DNA of 64,000 nucleotides, taken from contig VYZB01000216.1 in NCBI GenBank assembly GCA_013397455.1, positions 1,404,830 to 1,468,829 of the forward strand, written 5' to 3'. A program made the position numbers and the translations under genes. The stretch comes from Crotophaga sulcirostris. Its lineage: Eukaryota > Chordata > Aves > Cuculiformes > Crotophagidae. The notes beneath the pieces were generated by a model, which made no database searches, was not told the DNA's origin, and saw nothing but the letters and a program-made list of their open reading frames with translations. Of the stretch, positions 24,904 through 37,100 are shown piece by piece (the stretch's first letter is position 1; each line of letters opens with the position of its first letter).

Positions 24904-25418
24904 NNNNNNNNNNNNNNNNNNNNNNNNNNNNNNNNNNNNNNNNNNNNNNNNNNNNNNNNNNNNNNNNNNNNNNNNNNNNNNNNNNNNNNNNNNNNNNNNN
25001 NNNNNNNNNNNNNNNNNNNNNNNNNNNNNNNNNNNNNNNNNNNNNNNNNNNNNNNNNNNNNNNNNNNNNNNNNNNNNNNNNNNNNNNNNNNNNNNNNNNN
25101 NNNNNNNNNNNNNNNNNNNNNNNNNNNNNNNNNNNNNNNNNNNNNNNNNNNNNNNNNNNNNNNNNNNNNNNNNNNNNNNNNNNNNNNNNNNNNNNNNNNN
25201 NNNNNNNNNNNNNNNNNNNNNNNNNNNNNNNNNNNNNNNNNNNNNNNNNNNNNNNNNNNNNNNNNNNNNNNNNNNNNNNNNNNNNNNNNNNNNNNNNNNN
25301 NNNNNNNNNNNNNNNNNNNNNNNNNNNNNNNNNNNNNNNNNNNNNNNNNNNNNNNNNNNNNNNNNNNNNNNNNNNNNNNNNNNNNNNNNNNNNNNNNNNN
25401 NNNNNNNNNNNNNNNNNN
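24904..25418. other. Assembly gap (515 N)
   Basis: Run of N. The left flank is mid-CR1 and the right flank is unrelated unique sequence. The missing part probably contains the remaining several hundred bases of the CR1 and possibly more. N length may not be true length. Confidence 0.98.
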
Positions 25419-27996
25419 AATATCACTATTATTAAGACTACCCTAAAAGTCTATTACATTACTCCATTTTCTGTAGTAAAACTTTTTTTTTCAAATTTTA
25501 ACCATTCAAATTGAAACTTTTCACAGAAACCTCAATCCATTTTTTCCTTTTCAGTGTCTTGGTCATTTCTAAGAATGTTACTTTTGTACTTGGCAAACAA
25601 ACAGAGCAATGTTTTTTTCTCTGTGACTTCTGCTGTGTGGCGTAACTTGAAATTTTGGCAAAAGGATGGGGTTTTTACATTAAGAATATAGTTTTGTCAT
25701 TCCAGTAAAAGTAATAATTTGCCTAGACTAAGTAAGTTAACAGCAGTGAAAGATCATGCTTAGCTGGCACATGCAAAGCAGAGACTTGCACTGAAGCTAA
25801 AATCCTTGTATGTTACACCTGTGCCAGACCAGCTCCACCAAAAGGGCAACAACCTATACTCCGGCTTGTTTCCCCAACTCCAAGCAGCAGAGGGGCAGGC
25901 TTGTACTTAAAAGTTTCAGCCCCACTAAAGATTTTAACAGATATTGATGTAATGCCACAAGAATTTCTTAACTCCCTTAGTTTCATGTTTCTGTTGCCTG
26001 TGGAGTTATGGAATGCAGAGCAAAGATGTCTCATCTAGGAAACCACACCAGCTCAGGAGTAGATGCAAACAGCCACATCAGCACAGCCCTGTGTCCAGTT
26101 AATGTTATGTTTCTGTAACCATTTGAAAATTAAGCATCTAGTCTAAGATGCTCTCTCCAAGTCAAATACGAGAAGTCATCTATGGTTCAGCCGTCACTGA
26201 TGGAGACAAAGGCAAAAGGTGACCCCTTTCTTGCTATGGTACATGCCTAAAACGTGTGAATCGTTGCTCTCTGGAGACATCTGCTTCTCCTCCCAACTAC
26301 AGAGGTATCTGGAAGAGCATCTTAGTCAAGACTCCTAGTTTCTAGACAGCTGCATTTAGACAAGATAAAGTCCATCCCAAATGGAAGCCTCATTACCTTG
26401 GGCATAGTGCCTAATTAATTGGCTGTACTCCTTTCCTGAGCAAATACCAGGTTTAGATTTGTGCCAGATTAAGTGTCTATTTCCTGAACTCCAGTATTCA
26501 GAGAGAAGATACCCTCGAAGGAACTAGGAAATTACACTACATGCAAATGCAAAAAGCTCTTCATTATAGCATAAGAGTGCAAAATCAGCTGTTTAAAAAG
26601 ACAGGAAATGATAAGTTATCAGTGCTGGCTTACTTTGGTCCCATCATGTCAATGATGAAGTCTTTATATATATATAATGCACAGACTGGCTCTGACAGAA
26701 AGAAATTATGGTGGGGATAAACTGGCAGTTGTAAAGCTACACCAAATGATAAAGATTAGCAAAATATCACATAGATTAGCATTAACTGAGCATTAGACAG
26801 TCAGTAAATTGAATATAGACAGAATCCTGTAGAAAAATAACTACGTGGTTGTATAATTGAGTACTGCGTCATTCCTGGAAGGGATCAGGGAGTCTCTACA
26901 AAATCAGAGAACACTGATAGACCAAAACTGTTCATGAAGCAGGGTGAGTTTCTAGTTCATCAACATTTTGTAAAGAAATGAAAAGAAAAACTTTAGAATT
27001 TTTAGAAATAACTATCTGTTTACTTAATACAACGCAAAACAATTATTTTCAGAGGAAAAATCTTTCATTAAAAAAGATATGGAAATAGCTTAAATTTAAA
27101 AATCCTGTGAAATAAAAGTGAATTATTCCAACTGATAAAACTTTTCTTTCTGTTGATTTTCATATCACAGTGTTTACTAAGTGTCCACTTTTTCTCCAGG
27201 TTTACCTGGTCAGGATTTACTGCAAGATGTGAAAAGCTTCTTGTTCTGACCTAATCCGGTTGTTCATTTGACCATGTTTAGATCATTTGAATCACAAACA
27301 GTTTTAAATTTGGCATCACCTATTTTTTTTAATTTCTGTATTCCCAACCTTAACAACATTCTTGTATAATTGGAATTTTTCGTGTCCCAAGTATGAAGTA
27401 TATCTTCCCTAATATCACCTAGTTTTATTCATTCACAGTGAGCCTAGCACAGGCACGCTGTTACTCCTGGCTGGAACTGTCACAGTTTGGGTTAGTATAA
27501 AATCTACCTTACTTAGGTGCCTAATTTTTGCCTCACTTTCAGGCAACTACTGAATCAGAACTCCTAAAGAAAGTGGCTAACTGCCACGTTTAGCACATGG
27601 AGATGAAGTGGGTGCCTTTGAAATTGAAACAGACTTCCATATGGAAACCTCCAAAAGCTCTCCTGACTGTACAATAAACTTAAGCATTCACTTTAGCCAA
27701 ACAGGGTCATGAAGTATCAAAAGTTCAGATGCAAGCTGGATGTCTCTGTGAGACAGGCTCAGTTGTAACCTCATAGGATTTTTTTGGTTGTTAACCTTAT
27801 ATGTGCTTTACCTAATGCATCGTAGCTAATGGCACCTAATGAATCTTTACAAGTTCATTATGAGAGACGTAAGTCTTTGCTGTTCCCATTTTATGCATTG
27901 CAGTGACAAATGCAATGAAACGAACTGCTGATTCCCCCTTTGTTGCAGTTCATGGTACGGAAGCCAGGAGGACAGCCGGTACTGGCCCAGACTCAC
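25419..27996. other. Region downstream of ROS1 exon 42; terminal exon not located
   Basis: The ROS1 3' end is expected here or in the gap to the left, but I could not identify a frame resembling the tail after an acceptor in the required phase. An AATAAA on the - strand lies at 27424-27429. A TATA dinucleotide run is at about 26666-26678. Confidence 0.5.
27424..27429 (-). terminator. ROS1: Candidate ROS1 polyadenylation signal
   Basis: AATAAA on the - strand, about 570 nt beyond the exon 42 donor. It would serve a transcript that reads through that donor, or one whose last exon lies between. This is a single motif match only. Confidence 0.2.
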
Positions 27997-28160
27997 CTTC
28001 AAAAGCTTGGTTGGTGACTCCAGTTGCTGCTTCTTTGTCTTCAAGGTAGTGGGTGAAGCACAGTGGAAAGTGTCTTATCTCTTGCAGTTTGTCGTGAATG
28101 TAAGAGAAAGTAGGTCTGTTGTGAGGTTCTTGAGCCCAGCATCTTGTCATTAAATCACAT
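27997..28160 (-). CDS. ROS1: ROS1 exon 42 (end of kinase C-lobe, start of tail)
   Basis: Acceptor GTTTTTCCAG, first base A completing TTA (Leu), then [20 protein letters not shown], which carries the CW and the invariant RPTF arginine of tyrosine kinases. The tail begins with [17 protein letters not shown]. Donor GAAG|GTGAGT is strong and leaves phase 1. Read through the donor, the frame stops after 12 more codons. Confidence 0.93.
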
Positions 28161-31100
28161 CTGGAAAAACAGTTGTTACAATGCAAACATCAAAGATAAT
28201 AGAATCATTCATCTCAACGCTTATCCTTAAATCATCTGAGAAGCAAGTTTGGCCTAAGTTTTCAACTTCTGGAAACTTTATGTGTGGTACAAAAATTATC
28301 AGCCACAGTTGAGGGAAGGAAAAGTAGATTAAAAATCAGTTGTCAGGAATACTTGCTATAAATGCTTCTGATTTTTCAGACATGGATATTTTTGAGAATG
28401 GGAGCAGCTATAACATTAAAAAAAGAATACATTTACCGTTACTATCTGCTTTCATCAAAGAAGTCACCAATGTTTTCTGAGAAAGCAGACAAGGACATCA
28501 TTTTTTCAGGAAAAAAGAAAAGAATATGTAAAACCAGAAATTAACCTGAAGATCTCAGATTATTCAACCCTCCTTCAACTCACATTATCTCAAATTTAGG
28601 GAAAGCACAAGGCAAACCCACCAGGACAGAGAGGGTTAATTTAGACTTCTGCCTTCAGACCAAAACAAATAGGAGTAAGTTTTCCCATCAAAGGTAAAAA
28701 TGGTATGAGTTGTCCCTGGATACAGGAATCCTAGCCCACCTTGCACAACACTATCTGTACCATTCAGTAGAAAACTGCCCCTCCAGTTTGTCTGAAGGAT
28801 AGGATTGATCTGTATTGCTTACTCAAGGTGAGTCCAGGCTACACAAAATTAAATCCTTCAAAAGCCAGAGGGAGCCAGGTTGAAAACCAAATCACAGACA
28901 GCACCTGGATATGCTAAATGTTGGGAGTGGAGGGGGGTCTTAGGGACTTAAAACCAGAGAGCAGTATTTGAACAGCTAGTGAAAGGCCATTTCAGGAAGC
29001 TGCTACTGGAATGTGGAGTATTCACCTCTAAGCCCTAAGTTCAAATCCTCCCATGACAAACAGCCTCCCAGACCTGCTGCTATGTGATACCAGGCGTTAC
29101 TGAGCTGTGTGAGCTGAACTGGCTTGCTCAGATCCTCGCTTATCCATCTTAAAAAGGAGACTGCTGTCCTTCACCACAACTGGATATTTTCCAAAACTTT
29201 CAGTAACAGGTGGAAGAAACCTCTTGACTTTTGCTTTTTCAATCATATTTTTCATTAAAATATTGAGGTTGTGTGAGAAACATGAGTAGAAAAATTGTTT
29301 CAGAACTGCTTGTCATCGACTCATATCGTGCGGTTGCAGAGCTGGATAGAATGATTCTGTTTTTTCAAAAGGATCCAGTGAGGTCCTGGAAATCTGTTTT
29401 AAGAACCTAAAAAGTAGTAGTGACTTTCTAATGCTCTGAATCACTTCATATAATCGCTTACTTTCAGATGTACTGGTTATTGATGGCACTGAAAATATAG
29501 ATGGAAAAGTACTGAATAGGACTCAAAAATTAGGGGAAATAACTCTGTTTATTCTCTGCTGCCAGCATAGTGTCTATCATATTCAATTCAAAAGCTAGCC
29601 CTGGATACTGGAACACAAACGATCTACTTTCTGATCATGATGGCTGGTAGGATATTGGAGAAAAAAACATGAGCTCAGGTGTTGTGTCCCACCACGTTAG
29701 CACTTGGGCTGTCATGAGCAGAAGCTTGTGCAAGTTGTAGTAATGAAGTAGAAGAGCTGTCTGAGTACACTGCTCCTGTAACAGAAAGGAAGAAACAGAC
29801 TGCCATAGGCCAAGAGAGGGAGGAAAAAACAGGAAATAATACGTAAGTCATAGAACCAAAGAACCTTCAAAGATCATTTAGTCCAACCCCCTTGCCATGG
29901 GCAGGGATATCGTTTGCTAGATTTGGTTCCTTGGAGCCTCATGCAATCTGACTTTGAACACCTTCAGGGATGGGGCACGACTTATCTAGACAACTTGTTC
30001 CAGTGCCTCACCACCCTCACTGTAAAAAATTCTTTCTTATATACAGTTTAATATCCTATTTGCAGTTACAAAACAAGAACTGTGGATTCCAAATATTTTT
30101 TTGTATTCCTAAGACCAATCACTGTCTTTTTAAATATCGATTTTGGGGTTTTTTTTGACAATTTGTTTTAAAAGCTGTTCAGTTTTCTTATTGAGTGGGG
30201 ATATTCACTGCCGTCAAAACATTCAGAACTGGAATTTTCTCATTTTGATTATATTCTGTATTCTTGTTTCCTAAATCAAATTCCTTGCTGGTTGGCCTTT
30301 CAGGGATAGATGAAAAACAACAGATCCAAATACAACATCAGCCAAAGGTATATGTCAGGTTTAAGAACTAGTTTGTACACCTAGGTGTACACCTACATGC
30401 CTACACTTCACAGCTGTTTTTCATCTGAGTGGGACAATTGGTAAATATATGTCTAATAGAGCTGCATATGTGGGGCAAATAAGAATTTGAGAGCCTGGAA
30501 AAACCAATAGCTAATATTCAGTACCTAATACTAGATGCTGAAAGTGAATGATTCCTGAAATGCACTTTAGTGCACAGAAGCTACAAGCCACTACTAATTT
30601 TCTCTCACTCAAGACAGAAAATACAATTCATGTTGGGATTTTCTCAGAAAAGGAGAAAAATTATTGGAATGGAGCTCCTGCTTTCATCTGATGCATTCTG
30701 AGCAAGCCCTTCTTCTCTCCCACCATCCAAATCCCTCCAGAGTGGCGTTCTCATAACCAAATAGCAAAAGCTCACCAAACTAAAGTTTCTTCATCAAACT
30801 CAGTTGTATGACTTTGCATACGAGTAAGCATTTGGTGAAACTGTAGCTTCAAGCCAGCAAGGAGCATCACACTTGTACAAATCCTCCTGACTATAATCCA
30901 CAGCTGTTCAGGATCAGCTCACTTCAGTCCAAACCTTGGCGTGCTCCTGCATGCAAGCCTCACACCCAGGTGGCTGTACCAAATGTGTACCTCTGACTGC
31001 AAAAGTAGTGCCATTCATACATCTAATTCATATTTCAATAGATGTGGTTAATTTATAGATCTCCAAGTCCCTTTTCCAATTCATTACCTATCATTACCAT

Positions 31101-34100
31101 AGGCTTTACCTATTCATTACCATAGGCTTTACCTATCCACATTTCTTTGGGAGAAAGCAGATGATTACTCCCTGGACTAACATCTTGTGGAAATGAATGG
31201 GACAATTTCTCCCTCCTGTTCAAAAAAACCCCACAAGCCTATCCTACTTCCTTTGTGCTTTCACACCCCAAGGTTTCTTTGTCAGCCCTACTTGCCCTTG
31301 CAGTGTAAGCCTACCACAGATTCCTAAACACTTCTCAGCTGAAGTAGTTTGGCCTTTGAACTCTCTTCCTATCAGTGATGGTTTGTTTTGTCAAATGACA
31401 ATGAGCAAGCCAAAGTGCCGAGGAGACAGTTACTGACTGGTGATGTCCTGATGCAGGTTCAAAACCACATGGAGGGAAGCAGGAATGTCAAGAATCCCAG
31501 TATGCCATTAATGACCTAGCAAAGTAGCAAAAAGCTATTTATGCTACTGACAGAAGCTGCGTGCAGGTGCTGAGTGCTCACCAAATGAGATAAAAGATGG
31601 TACAAGAGCCTAAGAGCCCATTCAGCGCTTTAGCTTCCAAAAACTACAGTTCTGCTGCTAAGCCCCAGTCCTACAAGTTACAACAGGCAGACCAGCATTT
31701 AAGCCCTACCTGCTATTTAAGATCTGGGACCTTAAAAATTATTTCAGGCAAAGTTTACTTGATTCTTTCTGAAGATCTAGTCACTCATTTTAGAGACAAT
31801 TTATGAGACTTTGTGTGAGCATGAGTATCAAACTAGTGTATGGATACACATTACTTCCTATGCTTTTTTGTTCACAGGACAGCTGCCAGAAATTTTTTTA
31901 AGAAATATTTTTCAGTAGAAAATATTGAAACTCAAACTGCTTTGGGCTCTCATTTGTTTTGTGATTTTGAGTTTTTGCTCTTTTCTTGAAAGAAAATCCT
32001 AATCTCTTCAGTTCTTCAGTTCCTCCAAGTTCTAAAAGCTTACCCTTTTTTTTTGTTGCTAATATGATATTTCAGCTATACCTACATAATCACCCTCTCT
32101 GGAAGTCGGAGCATGGTAATTCACGTGAGACCTATGACAGAGATCTTAATTTGACAATCACAGAATTATTCTCAACCCATTTCCTCAGCCTCAGAAGTAA
32201 GAATTGTGCACTTTAAGTATCCTCTCCTCTCATTTGTAGGACCAGCTGTCAAGTGCATTGGTGTGACTGCTTATGCAGAATGGGTGATACAGGAATTGAG
32301 ATATGAAATTAGACAATACTGGGCTAGATCACTGGGCTCAGTTTCAACTTCCTTTCTTATATATTCTGGCCATTATGGGTTTGATCTACCGTATGCATTC
32401 ATTTTGTTCTTTTAATTGCAAGAATTTTGCACTCAAATCTGAATTTTGTGCTCACTTTGGAAATTGAAAGCTTTGTTCATGCAGCTCAACTGAACACTAA
32501 TCAGAAGTGCAGNCAAACTCAGTTGTATGACTTTACATACGAGTAAGCATTTGGTGAAACTGTAGCTTCAAGCCAGCAAGGAGCATCACACTTGTACAAA
32601 TCCTCCTGACTATAATCCACAGCTGTTCAGGATCAGCTCACTTCAGTCCAAACCTTGGCGTGCTCCTGCATGCAAGCCTCACACCCAGGTGGCTGTACCA
32701 AATGTGTACCTCTGACTGCAAAAGTAGTGCCATTCATACATCTAATTCATATTTCAATAGATGTGGTTAATTTATAGATCTCCAAGTCCCTTTTCCAATT
32801 CATTACCTATCATTACCATAGGCTTTACCTATTCATTACCATAGGCTTTACCTATCCACATTTCTTTGGGAGAAAGCAGATGATTACTCCCTGGACTAAC
32901 ATCTTGTGGAAATGAATGGGACAATTTCTCCCTCCTGTTCAAAAAAACCCCACAAGCCTATCCTACTTCCTTTGTGCTTTCACACCCCAAGGTTTCTTTG
33001 TCAGCCCTACTTGCCCTTGCAGTGTAAGCCTACCACAGATTCCTAAACACTTCTCAGCTGAAGTAGTTTGGCCTTTGAACTCTCTTCCTATCAGTGATGG
33101 TTTGTTTTGTCAAATGACAATGAGCAAGCCAAAGTGCCGAGGAGACAGTTACTGACTGGTGATGTCCTGATGCAGGTTCAAAACCACATGGAGGGAAGCA
33201 GGAATGTCAAGAATCCCAGTATGCCATTAATGACCTAGCAAAGTAGCAAAAAGCTATTTATGCTACTGACAGAAGCTGCGTGCAGGTGCTGAGTGCTCAC
33301 CAAATGAGATAAAAGATGGTACAAGAGCCTAAGAGCCCATTCAGCGCTTTAGCTTCCAAAAACTACAGTTCTGCTGCTAAGCCCCAGTCCTACAAGTTAC
33401 AACAGGCAGACCAGCATTTAAGCCCTACCTGCTATTTAAGATCTGGGACCTTAAAAATTATTTCAGGCAAAGTTTACTTGATTCTTTCTGAAGATCTAGT
33501 CACTCATTTTAGAGACAATTTATGAGACTTTGTGTGAGCATGAGTATCAAACTAGTGTATGGATACACATTACTTCCTATGCTTTTTTGTTCACAGGACA
33601 GCTGCCAGAAATTTTTTTAAGAAATATTTTTCAGTAGAAAATATTGAAACTCAAACTGCTTTGGGCTCTCATTTGTTTTGTGATTTTGAGTTTTTGCTCT
33701 TTTCTTGAAAGAAAATCCTAATCTCTTCAGTTCTTCAGTTCCTCCAAGTTCTAAAAGCTTACCCTTTTTTTTTGTTGCTAATATGATATTTCAGCTATAC
33801 CTACATAATCACCCTCTCTGGAAGTCGGAGCATGGTAATTCACGTGAGACCTATGACAGAGATCTTAATTTGACAATCACAGAATTATTCTCAACCCATT
33901 TCCTCAGCCTCAGAAGTAAGAATTGTGCACTTTAAGTATCCTCTCCTCTCATTTGTAGGACCAGCTGTCAAGTGCATTGGTGTGACTGCTTATGCAGAAT
34001 GGGTGATACAGGAATTGAGATATGAAATTAGACAATACTGGGCTAGATCACTGGGCTCAGTTTCAACTTCCTTTCTTATATATTCTGGCCATTATGGGTT

Positions 34101-37100
34101 TGATCTACCGTATGCATTCATTTTGTTCTTTTAATTGCAAGAATTTTGCACTCAAATCTGAATTTTGTGCTCACTTTGGAAATTGAAAGCTTTGTTCATG
34201 CAGCTCAACTGAACACTAATCAGAAGTGCAGACTTCCTTTTTGCTGTACTGCTCCAGCTTTTCTTGTTGGCTTTTGTAAGAGTTACATCTGCAAAGAGAG
34301 CACAGTTCATTTTCCACATATGTTCTAATATTAGCCTAATTCCTGCACCTACCAATGAGAAAGCCAGAAATATCTGCTATCTCAGGCACGTGGTGTATAG
34401 GGACCATTAAATTCTTTCTTAAAGTCATCTTAACTTTTAACCAATAGCATCGGTCACTCAGCCTGTTATCACATTACTGCCAGATTCATGCCCAAGACTG
34501 ACTTTGTATTATATATTCTGAAATCCTGTTCAAAAGACCAATATCCAACATTCAACTTCAATACTTGGGTTCTTACACACAGGCTGCACACTACTGAATG
34601 AATTAGTAGCAGGTTGATAGCTATGAGTGCTAGCCATTTTATCCGAAAAAAAAAAATTAAGGATGTTCAACTCTGCATGGGCATAAATAACATTCAAAAT
34701 GATGGCCATTCAGCAATAAGCCTCTTGGTTCTTATAAATGTTAACAACATTTAAACAAAATTAACTTACAAGTCATCAGAACAATTGTTTGGTGATTCCA
34801 GCCTTCCTCCCAATCGTACATGGTGTAAAACTTCTGTATTGGAGAAACCTGGATACGGCTGTTCACCCAAAGTTAGTACCTCCCACACTAAGACTCCAAA
34901 AGCCCTAAGAAACACCACCAAAAAAAAAATTAGCCATCATGAACAATCTCCCAATCAACAGCTAAAATGCCTGTAACCGAAGAATAAGAATTCAGAAAAA
35001 TTATCAGTAAGAAGTTTTTATTTTTCGTGAAACTATTCATATGTCCCTAAGCCATCCTCTGAAATAGTTAAAACAAATGCTTAGAACTGATGTACTTTGC
35101 CGGACTCACTGACATGCCTCACAGCTTCCCCGGGCAACACTGTCTTGTTGAGCATGTCCTCACTTAAACAAGTGTTTAATCACCTCTAGAGGTGTAGTTG
35201 GAAATGGAGAGAAACTAGTTATCCACTCACAAAGCAATCAGCACCTCATTTGGTTTGGCACAGGGAACTAAACCACTTGCTTAGATAAAAGTAAGTTGGC
35301 CGTCAAATGAATGGGCTGCAGGGGCTGAGGACTTGGACAAGATCAATGGGCTACAGCCCACCACGAGTAAAGATCGATGGGCTACAGCCCACCACGAGTA
35401 CCCATGTCTACCAATATCAAAATTCACGTGAATCTCAGGTTTAATGAATTTGGCTTAGGCTGTTTTTTTCCATGCCTCCTGACAGTGAGTCTCTGCTTCT
35501 TCATCATAAACTCAAACCCCTACAAATATACACTTCAAGTAAATCCCTACAACAAAGTACTTCCTCTACAACAAATGACCTTCCTTTGATGATGCTGAGG
35601 AATTTGGTATTCAAAATAAAAACCTCACTAGTAGAGAGGGAAACAGTACAGAGAAAATATTTGGAAGTAGCAAGGAAATGCCAGTTAACCTAACGGAAAT
35701 CAAAATGGAACAGGATGCAGACAGGCAACTCACTGTCCAATCAAGCAAAAAAACCTGTGTGGACCTAGTTCAAGGTTGTTGTTTGACTGACATGGGTTCC
35801 TTCCAGCCAGAATCCAAACCTAGAGTTCAAAGCATTTAGCAATATAGCCATGTAGGTGCTGTCGTGGTGCCAAACTTTTCATTAGCTCATGAAAATGTCA
35901 CTTAAGAAGAAATTCACCTTAGCCTAAAAATTATTAGATGTGGCAATATGCAACCTTATCATTGCTCCTCTAAACCAATATTTTCTTGCTGTGAGATTTT
36001 GTATGATTATTCCCACAGCTGTGTAACTCACCAGACATCAGAACGATTTGTAAAGACACCATCAATAAGGCTTTCAGGAGCCATCCATCGAACAGGGAGT
36101 AGGCCTTCTCCTCTTTTCCTGTAATAATCATTTTTATAGACATCTCTGGCAAGTCCAAAATCACCAATCTTTACTACCCGGGTGGAGCGCTCATATTCCT
36201 TCTCAGACACAAGGCAGTTGCGTGCAGCCAGGTCCCTGATTTATAAGGCAGAAACAGGAGGATGGAGTTAACATTGCAGAATAATTCAGGTCAGAATGGA
36301 CCTCTGGAGGTCACTCTTTTCTTCAGAGCAATGCCGAGGATAAATTAAATGGCTTAGGGCCTTATCCAGTTAAGTTTTGCCTTATCCAGTTAAGTTTATC
36401 TTTGAGGCTGGAAATGACACTGCCTTTCTGGAAAACCAGTTCCAGTGACTGATCCTGCACATTGCGAAAAATTTTATCTAATTTCCGTTACTGTAACTTG
36501 TGCCTATTGCTTCTCCTCTTTTCCCTGTGCACCTATGAGAAAAGTCTGGCTCTCTGTCTGCTACAGCTACCCATTAAGCAGATGAAGACAATAAATGGAT
36601 CTCTGCACTTGCCCTTCTCTTTGTTGCACAGGATATGATTCATCATATAGTTCATCATTTTGTGAGAGAACTGTAGGTGATTTTAGCAGAAAAACATAAA
36701 ATTAGATTCTGCTCCACTGCTCTCACCTTCCTTCTTACATTGTAACATCTTTCCAGGCATTTTTTCCTAGGTAAGATATTAGTCCCAATACTGTGGGTAA
36801 ACCTTGGAAGACTAAGGAAATTAGTTCTGTACCTGTGTATAAAATGCATTTTCTCTAAATAGACACAGCCTTTGCAAATATCCAAACATATATCCAAGAG
36901 GTCAGTCGCTGTTAGTAGGGGACTCTGGAGCTACAAGAAACAAAGACAGAAGTTAGCCATGTCTTCCAGATTCAGAAACTTAGAATGACAACCTCCGCAT
37001 GCAAAGACTATATTGATTCCTCATTTGAAATATATAGGATTTTTGCAAAACATGCAAAGCACAGGTTCAAAATCTCTATGTGTCAATAGAGGGAATGCCA

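Larger units (their letters stand above)
28161..34769 (-). other. ROS1: ROS1 intron 41
   Basis: 6609 nt as assembled, but 1719 of these are probably a false duplication (see 30795-34231). It also holds a CR1 fragment and a possible SINE remnant near 28975-29110. GTAAGT donor and TTTTTCCAG acceptor. Confidence 0.85.

Noticed and set aside
31197..34134. Four pairs of identical short open frames repeated 1719 bases apart
   Set aside because: They are by-products of the large duplication in intron 41, not a tandem gene family.
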